A program made the translations under genes and the position numbers. The notes under the pieces were generated by a model. The model was not told where the DNA came from and ran no database searches. It saw nothing but the letters and a program-made list of their open reading frames with translations. This document shows positions 1 through 10,054 of a stretch of DNA of 64,000 nucleotides, one piece after another. Source of the stretch: Shimia sp. SK013 (GTDB lineage: Bacteria; Pseudomonadota; Alphaproteobacteria; Rhodobacterales; Rhodobacteraceae). The stretch is from contig NZ_LAJH01000026.1 of assembly GCF_001292625.1 (NCBI RefSeq), forward strand, positions 1 through 64,000. Reading direction: 5' to 3'. The stretch's first letter is position 1; every line of letters starts with the position of its first letter.

Positions 1-2184
1 GCGCGCATGCAGGCTCGGGCCGCTGATGACCTGAAGAAAAAGGTCACAGACGGTTTGGTGGAGGCCGGTTTGACCTATGGCGGCGCGCAGGCGTTTTCGA
101 CGCCGCGGCGCTTGACGCTGGCACTTGAAGACCTGTTGGCAGAAAGCCCGACCATCAAAGAAGAGCGCAAAGGCCCCAAAGTTGGCGCGCCTGAAAAAGC
201 CCTAGAAGGTTTTTTGCGTGGTGCAGGTGTGGCGCGCGACGCGTTGGAAGAACGCGACACCCCGAAAGGCGCGGTGTATTTCGCAACGATCACCAAGCCG
301 GGCCGTCCTGCTGCTGAGATCGTGGCGGAGGTGTTGGAAGATGCGATCCGCAACTTCCCTTGGCCCAAGTCCATGCGTTGGGGCACGGGCAGCCTGCGTT
401 GGGTGCGTCCGTTGCATTCGATTCTGTGCGTGCTGTCCTCAGAAGAGGGCCACGAGGTGGTGGCAATGGACATCGATGGTATCACATCCGGTGACACCAC
501 CGAAGGCCACCGCTTTATGGGCAGCGGCCGGTTTGTCGTGCACGGGTTTGAGGATTATGAAGCCAAGCTCAAGCGTGACCGCGTAATTCTGAACGCCGAA
601 GACCGCGCCGAGACGATCTGGTCAGAAGCGACCAACATGGCCTTTGCACAGCGCATGGAAGTTGTTGAAGACAAAGGCCTGCTGGCAGAGGTTGCCGGTC
701 TGGTGGAGTGGCCAGTGGTGTTGATGGGCGATATTGCCGAGGATTTCCTTGGGTTGCCGCCCGAAGTGTTGCAGACCTCGATGAAAGAGCATCAGAAGTT
801 CTTTTCTGTGAAGAACCCTAAGACCGGCCGGATTGAGAAGTTTATCACCGTGGCCAATCGCGAAACTGCGGACAGTGGCAAAACCATTTTGGCGGGGAAC
901 CAGAAGGTTCTGTTTGCACGTCTGTCAGATGCGAAGTTCTTTTGGGAAAACGATGGGCGCGTGGCCAAGACAGGCGCGGCGGAGTGGCTGGACAGCCTTG
1001 AGTATGTAACGTTCCACAACAAGCTGGGCAGCCAAGGCGACCGGATTGGTCGCGTGGCGTCGCTGGCGGCGGAATTGGCACCGGTGGCAAAGGCTGACGT
1101 GGTTCTGGCGGACACCGCCGCGCGCTGGGCCAAGGCGGATCTGAGTTCTGAAATGGTGTATGAATTCCCGGAACTGCAGGGCTTGATGGGGCGGTATTAT
1201 GCCGAGACTGCAGGTCATCCGGCAGAAGTCGCCGCCGCGGCTGAGGAGCATTACTCACCGCTGGGACCGTCTGATGTTGTGCCAAGCGCACCTGTGTCGG
1301 TGGCAGTCGCGCTGGCGGATAAGCTGGACACGCTGACAGGATTTTGGGCGATTGACGAGAAGCCGACGGGCTCGAAAGACCCGTTTGCATTGCGCCGCGC
1401 CGCGCTGGGAGTGATCCGGTTGATTCTTGAAAATGGGTTGCGGTTGAAACTGGATGCACATTTTGAGCACCAGTTGCTGCGCCATGAAGCGCATCAGAGC
1501 GAAGACGATTTGCTGACTGATGTGCTGGCCAAGGATTTGCAGAACGAAATCGCCGAGCACGGCGTTTTGGGGGCGGTGTTTCACACGGTCAAAGCCGCTG
1601 TGGATGGCGAGTTGCCCAAGCATATTGAAACCCTTCGGGACAGCCTGCCTGATACGTCAGGCGATTTGTTGTCGTTCTTCCACGACCGTTTGAAGGTTTA
1701 TTTGCGCGATCAGGGCATTCGCCACGACGTGATTGATGCCTGCATTGCGATGCCGGGCAACGATGATCTGACGCTTTTGGTGGGTCGCGCGCGGGCGTTG
1801 CAGGATTTCATGTCGACCGAGGACGGCGAGAACCTGTTGCAGGGCTTTAAGCGGGCCAACAACATTCTGAGCCAAGCCGAAGAAAAAGACGGCGTCGAAT
1901 ATTCCTATGGCGCGGATGTGAAATTTGCCGAGGACGATACAGAGAAGGCTCTGTTTGCCGCACTGGATAGTGCAGAAGCGGCGATCTCTGCGGCCATCGA
2001 GACCGAGGATTTCGCGTCAGCCATGGGCACCATGGCCTCTCTGCGCGCGCCGATTGATGCGTTCTTTGAAGCTGTACAGGTCAACAGCGACAACGAAGTG
2101 GTGCGCCGCAATCGTCTGAACCTGTTGTCTCGCATTCGCGGCATCTGCCTACAGGCGGCGGATTTGACGCACATCGAAGGCTGA
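1..2184 (+). CDS. glyS: Glycyl-tRNA synthetase beta subunit (5' end missing)
   Basis: Beta chain of the heterotetrameric (alpha2beta2) glycyl-tRNA synthetase, which charges tRNA-Gly in the cytoplasm. The reading frame is open from base 1 (Ala-Arg-Met), so the start codon and roughly the first dozen residues lie outside the window; the ATG at 7 is internal, since GlyS proteins normally begin with an ELFSEEIPARM-like segment. Family features visible are the SMKEHQKFFSV segment near residue 260 and the C-terminal DALR-type anticodon-binding region (about residues 590-700). About 727 codons are visible, which is family size. The alpha subunit glyQ is presumably upstream. The next gene, a PPDK-like protein, follows after an 81-bp gap on the same strand. 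Confidence 0.96.
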   Translation, partial: ARMQARAADDLKKKVTDGLVEAGLTYGGAQAFSTPRRLTLALEDLLAESPTIKEERKGPKVGAPEKALEGFLRGAGVARDALEERDTPKGAVYFATITKPGRPAAEIVAEVLEDAIRNFPWPKSMRWGTGSLRWVRPLHSILCVLSSEEGHEVVAMDIDGITSGDTTEGHRFMGSGRFVVHGFEDYEAKLKRDRVILNAEDRAETIWSEATNMAFAQRMEVVEDKGLLAEVAGLVEWPVVLMGDIAEDFLGLPPEVLQTSMKEHQKFFSVKNPKTGRIEKFITVANRETADSGKTILAGNQKVLFARLSDAKFFWENDGRVAKTGAAEWLDSLEYVTFHNKLGSQGDRIGRVASLAAELAPVAKADVVLADTAARWAKADLSSEMVYEFPELQGLMGRYYAETAGHPAEVAAAAEEHYSPLGPSDVVPSAPVSVAVALADKLDTLTGFWAIDEKPTGSKDPFALRRAALGVIRLILENGLRLKLDAHFEHQLLRHEAHQSEDDLLTDVLAKDLQNEIAEHGVLGAVFHTVKAAVDGELPKHIETLRDSLPDTSGDLLSFFHDRLKVYLRDQGIRHDVIDACIAMPGNDDLTLLVGRARALQDFMSTEDGENLLQGFKRANNILSQAEEKDGVEYSYGADVKFAEDDTEKALFAALDSAEAAISAAIETEDFASAMGTMASLRAPIDAFFEAVQVNSDNEVVRRNRLNLLSRIRGICLQAADLTHIEG

Positions 2185-2265
2185 CACTTAAGTCGCAGCG
2201 GGGCAGCAAAGGCTTGCCTCGCTGGCTTTCCAGCGTATTCTGCGCTCTCAAAGCGAGGTGCCGCA

Positions 2266-4806
2266 GTGCAGCAGAACGATCCTGACATCACCCTGATTAC
2301 ACCAAAGGCGCCGGTGGCAGTTGCCACCCATGGCGGGCGGGCAAAGTGTTTGCAGCGTCTGGTGCGGCTGGACTTGCCGGTGCCGGCCACTGTTGCGCTG
2401 TCATTTGGGGCGGTGCATCAGATCGCCGCAGGAGAGACGCCGGACATCGCGGATATTTCCACGACGTTTGAGGATGGTCAGTTGTTGTGTGTGCGGCCCA
2501 GTTCGGAAGATCCGGATTGGGGAGGACCCGGCGCGATCCTCAACATCGGTATGAACGCGGGGCGTCATGCGGCCTTGTCTGACGAGATCGGTGAGGAGAC
2601 GGCGACGCGTCTATATTTGAAGTTCATTCAGTCCTATTCGACCCATGTGGCGCGACTTGATCCGGACATCTTTGATGACATTGATCCGCGCAGTGCGGGC
2701 GCGTTGCAGGATTATCTGGATGCCTATGAGGATGAGGCCGAAGAAGAATTTCCGCAGGATCGCAATGTGCAACTGGCCGGCGTGCTGAAGTCGATGGCAC
2801 GTGCATGGGAAGGCACAACTGCGCGCCTGTTGCGCCAAGCCAAAGGCGCACCTGCGGATGCCGGTCTGGGGCTGGTGATCCAGTCGCTGGCGTTGGGCGT
2901 CGGCAATGGTGAAAGCGGATCTGGCGTGTTGCAGTTGGTGGACAGCGGCAGCGGCTATCCGCAGATCACAGGACGTTATTTGAGCCAATCCCAAGGGCGC
3001 GATGCGATGCAAACAGGCGCTGAGGCGCTTTTCCTGCAGGCGGATGATCGTGGGCCGTCGCTGGAAGAACATGCCCCTGAGGTTTACGCCAAACTTCAGG
3101 AATACGCGGCCCTCATGCGGGTCAAGCTGCGCGAGGAAATGCAGATTGAATTCACGCTGGAAGACGGTGTGATCCATATTTTGGATGGCGTACGCGTCAG
3201 CCGGACAGCGCGGGCTGCGGTGCGGATCGCAGTGTCGTTGGCGCAGGACGGGGTTATTCCGCAGCAGGAAGCGGTGATGCGGATTGAACCGAGGGCGTTG
3301 AATGAATTGTTGCACAGGCAGGTGGATCCTGCGGCTGAGCGCGACATGATCGGCGACGGTATTGGCGCCAGTCCCGGCGCGGCAACTGGCAAAATAGTCT
3401 TTACGGCTGCCGAAGCGCAGGCCAGCCAAGCCCGTGGGGAAGCCTGTATTCTGGTGCGTCGGGAAACCAACCCAGAGGATATTCGCGGCATGCACGCGGC
3501 GAACGGAGCACTCACCGAGCGGGGCGGTATGACCAGCCACGCGGCAGTGATCGCGCGGGGATTGGGGCTGCCTTGTGTTGTCGGGGCGTCGAGCCTTCGA
3601 TTTCAAACGTCCAAGAAACGACTGCTGGCGCAAGACGGGCGGGTGTTTCACGAAGGCGACGTGATCACCGTCGATGGCACCAACGGGCAGGTTCTGGCTG
3701 GTGAGCCGCTGATGATGGAAGCAACGCTTGATGAGAGTTTCCAAACGCTGATGAGTTGGGCTGATGAGAGCCGCGACATTGGCGTGCGGGCCAATGCGGA
3801 CACGCCGGCGGATGCCCGCACGGCGTTGGTCTTTCAGGCCGAGGGCATCGGTTTGGCGCGCACGGAGCATATGTTCTTTGAGGCGGATCAGTTGATTGCA
3901 ATGCGGGAAGTCATTTTTGCGGATGATCCCGAGGGGCGCAGTGTTGCGCTGCAGGCATTGTTGCCGATGCAGCGCGAGATGTTTGTTGAACTGTTCACGA
4001 TTATGGGCGAGCGGCCTGTGTGCATTCGTCTGTTTGACCCGCCTTTGCATGAATTTTTGCCCACCGACCGCGCGGGTTTGCGCGATTTGGCCGAAGCGCT
4101 GAACCTGCCGCTGAGCGATGTCACGCTGCGCGTTGAGGAGCTTGGTGAATACAACCCGATGCTGGGCATGCGTGGCGTGCGGTTGGGTATCACTGTGCCG
4201 GAAATCCTTGATATGCAGGCGCGGGCGATTTTTGAGGCGATGCTGGATGCTGCGGGCGAGAATGAGCCGGTTGTTTCGGAAATCATGATCCCGCTTGTTT
4301 CGGCCAAGCGCGAGGTGGAACTAGTAAAAACCCGCATTGATGCCGTGGCCGCAGCAGTACGCACGGAACGCGGGCGCGACTTTGATTATCGTCTTGGTGT
4401 GATGGTGGAGACACCGCGCGCGGCGTTGCGCGCAGAAGACATTGCGCAGCATTGCGAATTCTTCAGCTTCGGGACCAACGATTTGACGCAGATGACATAT
4501 GGGTTGTCACGCGATGATGCCGGGCGGTTCATGTCGCCTTATGTGCAGCAGGGGGTCTTTCCCGAGGATCCGTTTCACACGTTGGATCAGGAAGGCGTGG
4601 GCGAATTGCTGCGACTTGGCGCAGAACGCGGTCGCAAGGCGCGGCCTGACCTGACATTGTCGGTTTGTGGCGAGCATGGCGGCTCACCCGAATCGATTGC
4701 CTTCTGTCGGACCATCGGGATGGACTATGTGTCGTGTTCGCCGTTCCGGGTGCCGGTGGCGCGATTGGCGGCGGCTCAGTTGGCAATTCTTGACAAAATA
4801 GAGTAA
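2266..4806 (+). CDS. ppdK: Pyruvate phosphate dikinase-like protein, divergent ATP-grasp domain
   Basis: Related to pyruvate, phosphate dikinase, which interconverts pyruvate+ATP+Pi and PEP+AMP+PPi. It is 846 residues against about 880 in typical enzymes. Order: N-terminal ATP-grasp region (1-320), swivelling phosphohistidine domain with GGMTSHAAVIARG and catalytic His425, and a C-terminal PEP/pyruvate barrel with SFGTNDLTQM and VCGEHGG (acid Cys801). The ATP site is eroded: Glu295 is kept, but the usual LQTR reads LDGVR, putting Asp307 and Val309 where Gln and Arg are expected, and the usual SVRSGA reads CVRPSS. The GTG start is supported by GAGG 7 nt upstream. It follows glyS and may be cotranscribed. 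It could be a working dikinase or a PEP-binding paralogue with a changed phosphate donor. Confidence 0.82.
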   Translation: MQQNDPDITLITPKAPVAVATHGGRAKCLQRLVRLDLPVPATVALSFGAVHQIAAGETPDIADISTTFEDGQLLCVRPSSEDPDWGGPGAILNIGMNAGRHAALSDEIGEETATRLYLKFIQSYSTHVARLDPDIFDDIDPRSAGALQDYLDAYEDEAEEEFPQDRNVQLAGVLKSMARAWEGTTARLLRQAKGAPADAGLGLVIQSLALGVGNGESGSGVLQLVDSGSGYPQITGRYLSQSQGRDAMQTGAEALFLQADDRGPSLEEHAPEVYAKLQEYAALMRVKLREEMQIEFTLEDGVIHILDGVRVSRTARAAVRIAVSLAQDGVIPQQEAVMRIEPRALNELLHRQVDPAAERDMIGDGIGASPGAATGKIVFTAAEAQASQARGEACILVRRETNPEDIRGMHAANGALTERGGMTSHAAVIARGLGLPCVVGASSLRFQTSKKRLLAQDGRVFHEGDVITVDGTNGQVLAGEPLMMEATLDESFQTLMSWADESRDIGVRANADTPADARTALVFQAEGIGLARTEHMFFEADQLIAMREVIFADDPEGRSVALQALLPMQREMFVELFTIMGERPVCIRLFDPPLHEFLPTDRAGLRDLAEALNLPLSDVTLRVEELGEYNPMLGMRGVRLGITVPEILDMQARAIFEAMLDAAGENEPVVSEIMIPLVSAKREVELVKTRIDAVAAAVRTERGRDFDYRLGVMVETPRAALRAEDIAQHCEFFSFGTNDLTQMTYGLSRDDAGRFMSPYVQQGVFPEDPFHTLDQEGVGELLRLGAERGRKARPDLTLSVCGEHGGSPESIAFCRTIGMDYVSCSPFRVPVARLAAAQLAILDKIE

Positions 4807-4956
4807 AGACAAGCGTTTAGGTGGTTCTTGGTGGGGCGAGTTCATTTCGCCATTTACCGGAAACAGTCCAAATGTTTACCATTTTCGCATTTTGCGCTAA
4901 TACAGCTCGCGTTGCTATGCGGGGGGCTATCCGCATTTTAATTCTGTGAGGTTGAT

Positions 4957-5598
4957 ATGCGGACCGTAATTACTGCCATTTTGGCGGCGACTTTGTCGGC
5001 GTCCTTTGCTGCTGCTGACACGTCGGCGACCGGTAAAGATGGCGCTGAACAGCCAAAGACGATTGTGCTTTTTGACGGAAAGTCGCTTCGGGAAATTTTT
5101 GCCCCGAGGAAGAAAGCGCCAACCAAGATCACTTATAGCCGTGCGTTTGTTGACAGCTTGCCTAAGGTCGAAACCAAGCTCCGTAGTGACGCGGTGGTTT
5201 GTCTGGCGGAAGCGCTTTACTTTGAGGCGCGTGGCGAAAGTGTAAAAGGGCAGTTTGCGGTGGCCGAAGTCATCATGAACCGTGCCGAGCATGGCAGCTT
5301 TCCTGACACCGTTTGTGGTGTGATCAACCAGGGCACGGCGTCGGGTCGTAAATATCAGTGTCAGTTCACGTACAACTGTGACGGCGTCACCAACCGCATC
5401 CACGAAAAAGACGCTTATGAACGTGTGGTGAAGGTTGCGCATATGTCACTGGATGGTGCGCCGCGCGGATTGACGGATGGCGCCACGCACTACCACACCA
5501 AAGCGGTGAACCCGCGTTGGTCGCGAACGTTTCCACGGACGACCACCATCGGGGTGCATCACTTTTACCGGATGCCCACACGCCTGACCCAAAACTAA
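4957..5598 (+). CDS. SleB/CwlJ-type cell wall hydrolase, exported
   Basis: Predicted periplasmic peptidoglycan hydrolase of the SleB/CwlJ (Hydrolase_2) family, 213 residues. Residues 1-21 form a signal peptide ending near AAADT. The hydrolase domain runs from about residue 78 to 200 and contains CLAEALYFEARGE, VAEVIMNRAEHG and the QCQFTYNCDG segment typical of the family. The ATG follows a GAGG ribosome binding site. Non-spore-forming Alphaproteobacteria use such enzymes in wall remodelling rather than germination; the exact bond cleaved cannot be read from sequence. It stands alone between the dikinase and the folate genes. Confidence 0.85.
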   Translation: MRTVITAILAATLSASFAAADTSATGKDGAEQPKTIVLFDGKSLREIFAPRKKAPTKITYSRAFVDSLPKVETKLRSDAVVCLAEALYFEARGESVKGQFAVAEVIMNRAEHGSFPDTVCGVINQGTASGRKYQCQFTYNCDGVTNRIHEKDAYERVVKVAHMSLDGAPRGLTDGATHYHTKAVNPRWSRTFPRTTTIGVHHFYRMPTRLTQN

Positions 5599-5746
5599 AA
5601 CGAGATTTTTTGAAATATCAGTCCGGCGGTCCGGTAGCTTGGGTTGGAGTGACGCCTTTAAGCTATGGCGTGCCGCCTGCGGCTCTGTTATGGCCGCGCC
5701 CGGACTGTAGTTTGGCAGGGCCAAAGAGAACATTGGGAGCGGCGTC

Positions 5747-6679
5747 ATGACCAACGAAATTCGCCTAGCGTTTGAACATCCATCCGAGCGCTCGGAAGCC
5801 ATGGCTGATGGCGCGCCGTTGGACCGGATTTCCTTGCGCGACCACATTGTCGAAGTTGAGATCGGCGCGTTCCAAGCGGAGCGTGGCACGACGCAACGTG
5901 TGTGTTTCAATGTTGTGGTTGAAGTGCGCCCGATTTCAGCGCCGGTTGACGACGACGTGGATCGCATCCTGTCTTATGACCGCGTAACCGAAGCGATTGC
6001 TTTTGAGTTGGCGGCGGAACGGTTGAATCTTTTGGAAACGCTGGCGGCGCGGGTTGCGGATCGCATTTTGCTGGAACCACAGGCGATGCGGGTATTTGTG
6101 CGCATTGAGAAGCTCGATCGCGGCCCCGGTGCCTTGGGTGTCGAGATTGTGCGCAGCCGCGCGGCGCATCTGGCACCAGTGGAAGAGATCGAAGAAGAAG
6201 CCGCACCGCATCCGCGCGTGGTTTATGTGTCTAATGCAGCAATTGCCGCCGAGCATCTGACCGGCTGGATCGATCAGCTTGAGGCGCAAGGTGCGCCTTT
6301 GATTTTTTGCGTGGGCATGCCGGATATCGATGTTACGCAGACGGGCCATGTTATGACCCAACGACGGATTGATTTGCTGGCGATTGAACAAAATGCCTGG
6401 TGTTTGGCGGCGCGGGACGAGCGCTGTGTTGTCGTTGCGACGCGCACCGAGCTCGATTGGGCAATGAAAAACGGGCAGATCTGTGTTTGGGCGCCGTCAA
6501 AAATTGTCTTGGATTCTGTAGAAGGGCCGGACGCTGTGGCGCAGGCAGATGGCCTTGCTCTCGGGCAATGGTTTGCCGCCGAAATGGAGGCGCTTCAGCT
6601 TTGCGTGATCGGTGAGGCGGCCCCCGTAGCGGGCGACGTGCCTGTGCGGGCGGTGGCGCTGGATCAACGGACGCTCTGA
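5747..6679 (+). CDS. folB: Dihydroneopterin aldolase fused to an amino-acid-kinase-like domain
   Basis: Folate-pathway enzyme that cleaves 7,8-dihydroneopterin to 6-hydroxymethyl-dihydropterin and glycolaldehyde. Residues about 25-150 are the FolB domain: VEIGAFQAERG carries the pterin-binding Glu region, LSYDRV the conserved Tyr and RIEKLDRG the conserved Lys. FolB is normally about 120 residues; this protein has 310. The extra C-terminal part (about 157-295) has the layout of a degenerate amino-acid-kinase fold: a starting VVYVSN strand, LIFCVGMPD, the RIDLLAIEQNAW helix and VWAPSKIVL near the end. That assignment is inference from pattern. folP and glmM follow on the same strand. The ATG has GGGAG 7 nt upstream. 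Confidence 0.85.
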   Translation: MTNEIRLAFEHPSERSEAMADGAPLDRISLRDHIVEVEIGAFQAERGTTQRVCFNVVVEVRPISAPVDDDVDRILSYDRVTEAIAFELAAERLNLLETLAARVADRILLEPQAMRVFVRIEKLDRGPGALGVEIVRSRAAHLAPVEEIEEEAAPHPRVVYVSNAAIAAEHLTGWIDQLEAQGAPLIFCVGMPDIDVTQTGHVMTQRRIDLLAIEQNAWCLAARDERCVVVATRTELDWAMKNGQICVWAPSKIVLDSVEGPDAVAQADGLALGQWFAAEMEALQLCVIGEAAPVAGDVPVRAVALDQRTL

Positions 6680-6717
6680 GCCTTGAGTTTTGCCGCGTTT
6701 GGCCTCATTGAACCATC

Positions 6718-7737
6718 ATGACGACCTATTTTCGCGCGATCCCGCAAACCGATGCCGCCCGACCTGACACAGCGTTGACGCTTGCCGGTGGATGGTGCTG
6801 GTACTCTCATGTCGAAATTCTCGAACGTGGGCAGGCGCCGCGTGTCGTGTCCATTGACGAGGTGCCAGAGGCTGTTTTGGCGCGCATGTCAGTGCCGCGT
6901 GCAGCTGTGGCAGGCCTCGATATGTTGAGGCCTCAAATCATGGGCATCCTCAACGTAACGCCGGACAGTTTTTCCGATGGCGGGCAGCACGAAGGCGCCG
7001 AAGCGGCACGGGTGCATGCCACACGCATGATTGACGCAGGCGCGACCATCATTGATGTGGGCGGCGAAAGCACGCGGCCCGGCGCGCAGGAGGTGGTGGT
7101 AGACGCGGAAATCGCACGCACTGCTCCGGCGATTGCCGAGATCCGAGCAGAGAGCGATGTGCCAATCAGCATTGATACCCGCAAGGCTGTTGTCGCGGCA
7201 GCGGCGTTGAAGGCGGGCGCGTCGTTGATCAATGACGTGGCCGGATTTACTTTTGACCCTGCTTTGGCGCCATTGGCGGCAGAGAAAGCCGTGCCGGTGT
7301 GCGTGATGCACGCGCAGGGGGATCCGCAGACGATGCAAGCTGATCCGCAGTACGACAATGTATTGTTGGATGTTTATGACTTTCTTGAAACACAAGTTGA
7401 GGCCCTTGTGGCGCTCGGCATTGTGCGCACTCAGATCATCGTGGACCCCGGTATCGGTTTTGGCAAGACGTTGCCTCATAACCTTGCCCTGTTGGGCCGG
7501 ATCAGCCTTTTCCACAGCCTGGGGTGTCCAGTTTTGTTAGGTGCGTCGCGCAAAAGATTTGTCGGGACGATCGGCAAGGCGCCGCTTGCCAGTGACCGCG
7601 CGCCCGGTTCTATTGCCGTCGCGCTTGAAGCGGTGGCGCAAGGCGTTCAAATTGTACGGGTGCATGACGTGGCCGAGACCGCGCAGGCGCTGGGCCTTTG
7701 GTGGGCCGTGACGACAGGAGATTTTGATGACGCGTAA
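6718..7737 (+). CDS. folP: Dihydropteroate synthase
   Basis: Condenses 6-hydroxymethyl-dihydropterin pyrophosphate with p-aminobenzoate to dihydropteroate; the target of sulfonamides. All signature loops are present: [14 protein letters not shown], the [10 protein letters not shown] loop, [18 protein letters not shown] and GASRKRFVG. At 339 residues it is longer than the usual 270-280 because of an N-terminal extension of about 70 residues that precedes the TIM barrel and has no motif I recognise. It lies 38 bp after folB and its end overlaps the glmM start, indicating one folate/cell-wall operon. No clear Shine-Dalgarno precedes the ATG. Confidence 0.95.
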   Translation: MTTYFRAIPQTDAARPDTALTLAGGWCWYSHVEILERGQAPRVVSIDEVPEAVLARMSVPRAAVAGLDMLRPQIMGILNVTPDSFSDGGQHEGAEAARVHATRMIDAGATIIDVGGESTRPGAQEVVVDAEIARTAPAIAEIRAESDVPISIDTRKAVVAAAALKAGASLINDVAGFTFDPALAPLAAEKAVPVCVMHAQGDPQTMQADPQYDNVLLDVYDFLETQVEALVALGIVRTQIIVDPGIGFGKTLPHNLALLGRISLFHSLGCPVLLGASRKRFVGTIGKAPLASDRAPGSIAVALEAVAQGVQIVRVHDVAETAQALGLWWAVTTGDFDDA

Positions 7738-9073
7738 ATTCTTTGGCACCGACGGGGTTCGGGGCACAGCAAACACCTATCCGATGACCGCCGAAATGGC
7801 GCTGCGCATTGGCACCGCGGTGGGGCGGTATTTTCGCAACGATGGCACCAACCAGCACCGGGTGGTGATTGGCAAGGACACGCGGCTTTCCGGCTATATG
7901 TTTGAGAACGCGCTGACTGCGGGGCTGACCTCCACTGGAATGAACGTGTTTCTGCTCGGGCCGGTACCGACGCCGGCGGTGGGTCTTTTGACCACTAGTA
8001 TGCGCGCCGATCTGGGGGTGATGATTTCCGCCAGCCACAATCCTGCGCAGGACAACGGCATCAAGTTTTTTGGGCCGGACGGGTTCAAGTTGTCTGATGA
8101 AGCTGAGCTTGAGATTGAAAAGCTGATTGAAAGCGGTGTTGAGCCGGCACAGGCCAACAACATTGGCCGCGCCACGCGGATTGATGATGGCCGGTTCCGC
8201 TATATCGAGCGGGTCAAAAGCTCATTGCCAAGGGCTTTGCCGCTTTCTGGCATCAAGGTTGTCGTGGACTGCGCCAATGGCGCGGCTTATCGCGCAGCGC
8301 CTGAGGCGTTGTGGGAACTTGGCGCCGAGGTGATCCCTGTTGGCGTGTCGCCGAACGGGTTGAATATCAATGAAAACTGCGGGTCTACGCACCCAACCAC
8401 GGCCTCTGAGACAGTTGTTTCCCATGGGGCGGATGTGGGCATCTGCCTGGATGGGGACGCGGATCGCGTGATGATCATCGACGAAACCGGCCGAGTGGCG
8501 GATGGGGATCAGATCATGGGCCTGTTGGCGGCGCGTTGGGCGGAAAGCGGCCAGCTTAAGGGCGGTGCGTTGGTGGCGACGGTGATGTCTAATCTCGGGC
8601 TGGAGAAATTTTTGGACGGCAAAGGCCTGCGCCTAGAACGCACCGCAGTGGGCGATCGGTATGTGGTTGAAGCCATGCGCAAGGGCGGGTTCAACCTTGG
8701 CGGGGAACAGTCAGGCCATATCGTGATGACGGATTATGCCACCACTGGCGACGGGTTGATGGCAGGGTTGCAGTTCGTGGCCGCGATGGTGGAAACCGGC
8801 AAAAGAGCCTCAGAGTTGGCACGTGTGTTTGAAACCGTGCCGCAGATGCTCAAGAACGTGCGTTACGGAGAGGGACAGGCGCCACTTGAGACCCAAGCTG
8901 TGCAAGCGGCAATTGCCAGCGCTGAGAGCGCCCTTCAAGGCGCAGGTCGGCTGTTGATCCGCAAGTCCGGCACTGAGCCCTTGATCCGCGTGATGGCGGA
9001 ATGCGAAGACGCGCAATTGCTGGAGCGCACGGTCGACAGTGTGGTGGTTGCCGTAAAAACAGCAGTGACCTAA
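7727..9073 (+). CDS. glmM: Phosphoglucosamine mutase
   Basis: Converts glucosamine-6-phosphate to glucosamine-1-phosphate for UDP-GlcNAc, hence peptidoglycan and lipopolysaccharide. 448 residues, family length. Seen: N-terminal FGTDGVRG, the catalytic phosphoserine loop ISASHNP with Ser103, the metal loop DGDADR, the sugar loop GEQSGH and the phosphate-binding RKSGTEP near the C terminus. I place the start at the ATG at 7727, with AGGAG 6 nt upstream, rather than an in-frame TTG one codon earlier. It overlaps folP by 11 nt, a common alphaproteobacterial arrangement. Its stop overlaps the stop of the convergent transporter gene. Confidence 0.96.
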   Translation: MTRKFFGTDGVRGTANTYPMTAEMALRIGTAVGRYFRNDGTNQHRVVIGKDTRLSGYMFENALTAGLTSTGMNVFLLGPVPTPAVGLLTTSMRADLGVMISASHNPAQDNGIKFFGPDGFKLSDEAELEIEKLIESGVEPAQANNIGRATRIDDGRFRYIERVKSSLPRALPLSGIKVVVDCANGAAYRAAPEALWELGAEVIPVGVSPNGLNINENCGSTHPTTASETVVSHGADVGICLDGDADRVMIIDETGRVADGDQIMGLLAARWAESGQLKGGALVATVMSNLGLEKFLDGKGLRLERTAVGDRYVVEAMRKGGFNLGGEQSGHIVMTDYATTGDGLMAGLQFVAAMVETGKRASELARVFETVPQMLKNVRYGEGQAPLETQAVQAAIASAESALQGAGRLLIRKSGTEPLIRVMAECEDAQLLERTVDSVVVAVKTAVT

Positions 9074-9990
9074 GAGCTGCGACTGCCAAAAAGACCGCGA
9101 AGGCTGTTCCATTGGCTGACGGCAAGGCCGGTCAGTACCAGCGCGAGAGCAATGAAAAAGCGGAATGGCAGGTCTTCTGACAGGACAACTGCGCCAAAGA
9201 TCATTGACCATATCGGCACCTGATAATTGACCAATGTCATAAAGACAGAGCCCGCGGTTTGGATCACCGTAACCCGCAAAAGTGTTGCGGCGGCGGTTGG
9301 GATCAGGCCGAGGAAGAGGATGGCCGTGCCGGTTCGTGCGCCTTGCCAAGTTGGTATGCCGTCCACGATCAGCATTAGAGGCACCAAAGGGATGGCGCCG
9401 ATAAGCAGCGTTAGCGCCGCAAGCACCAATGGATCGATCGGCGGGCAACGGCGTGTGAGGGTTGAGGAAATGGCGTAACATAGTGCGGCTGCGAGGCAGG
9501 CGATTTGCGCGAGTGGTTCGGCGCCGGTGCCGATGGCCGCAAGGCCGGGGCCGATCAATACAAGCGCGCCGGAAAAGCCGACCAGAACACCAACAAGGCG
9601 GCGGGGGATCATTTTTTCATCAGAAAAGAAATGCGCCAGCGGCAGGACAAACAAAGGCACAGCCGCCATGGAAACGCCGGCAAATGCCGAAGCGACATGC
9701 GAGATGCCCCAGCTGAGCAGCACAAAGGGGATGGCGGTGGAGAACAAGCCGATCCATGTGATGCTCGAAAGCAACCCCGGCGTAAGCGTTGGAATTTTGC
9801 GCCCTGTGAGAGGCAGCAGCGCCAGCAACCCCAGCGCGCCCATCACTGTGCGCGCGCAAGCGACCGTCAGCGGGGGATAATCTTCGAGCGCGATGGCCAT
9901 GACCATGAAGGTTCCGCCCCAAACAAGGCCGAGCAACAGAATCATCAACCAGCTTTGCGCTGTGGGTGTTGGGAGCGGGGGGTTTGACAT
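9070..9990 (-). CDS. EamA (DMT) family permease
   Basis: Inner-membrane protein of the drug/metabolite transporter superfamily with two EamA repeats and about ten hydrophobic segments in 306 residues. The first repeat includes [18 protein letters not shown], the second starts near [16 protein letters not shown]. The substrate cannot be inferred from sequence; members export amino acids, nucleobases, sugars or drugs. The chosen ATG is one codon inside a possible TTG start. It converges on glmM with a 4-nt overlap and is divergent from the ArsR-type regulator across a 98-bp gap. Confidence 0.88.
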   Translation of the reverse strand: MSNPPLPTPTAQSWLMILLLGLVWGGTFMVMAIALEDYPPLTVACARTVMGALGLLALLPLTGRKIPTLTPGLLSSITWIGLFSTAIPFVLLSWGISHVASAFAGVSMAAVPLFVLPLAHFFSDEKMIPRRLVGVLVGFSGALVLIGPGLAAIGTGAEPLAQIACLAAALCYAISSTLTRRCPPIDPLVLAALTLLIGAIPLVPLMLIVDGIPTWQGARTGTAILFLGLIPTAAATLLRVTVIQTAGSVFMTLVNYQVPIWSMIFGAVVLSEDLPFRFFIALALVLTGLAVSQWNSLRGLFGSRSS

Positions 9991-10054
9991 CAAAACTCGA
10001 CCAAATATTCGTGCCAGCAGTTAGCGGTGCCGAGGGGGGCGGGTCAAACGGGTT

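Noticed and set aside
2611-4050. 479-codon minus-strand frame within the dikinase gene
   Set aside because: His/Arg/Gln-rich antisense product of a high-GC gene; no start signal or motif.
4917-4940. ATGCGG / CCGCAT hairpin as a dikinase terminator
   Set aside because: Only 6 bp with a large loop and a weak T tract, close to the next ribosome binding site; not convincing.
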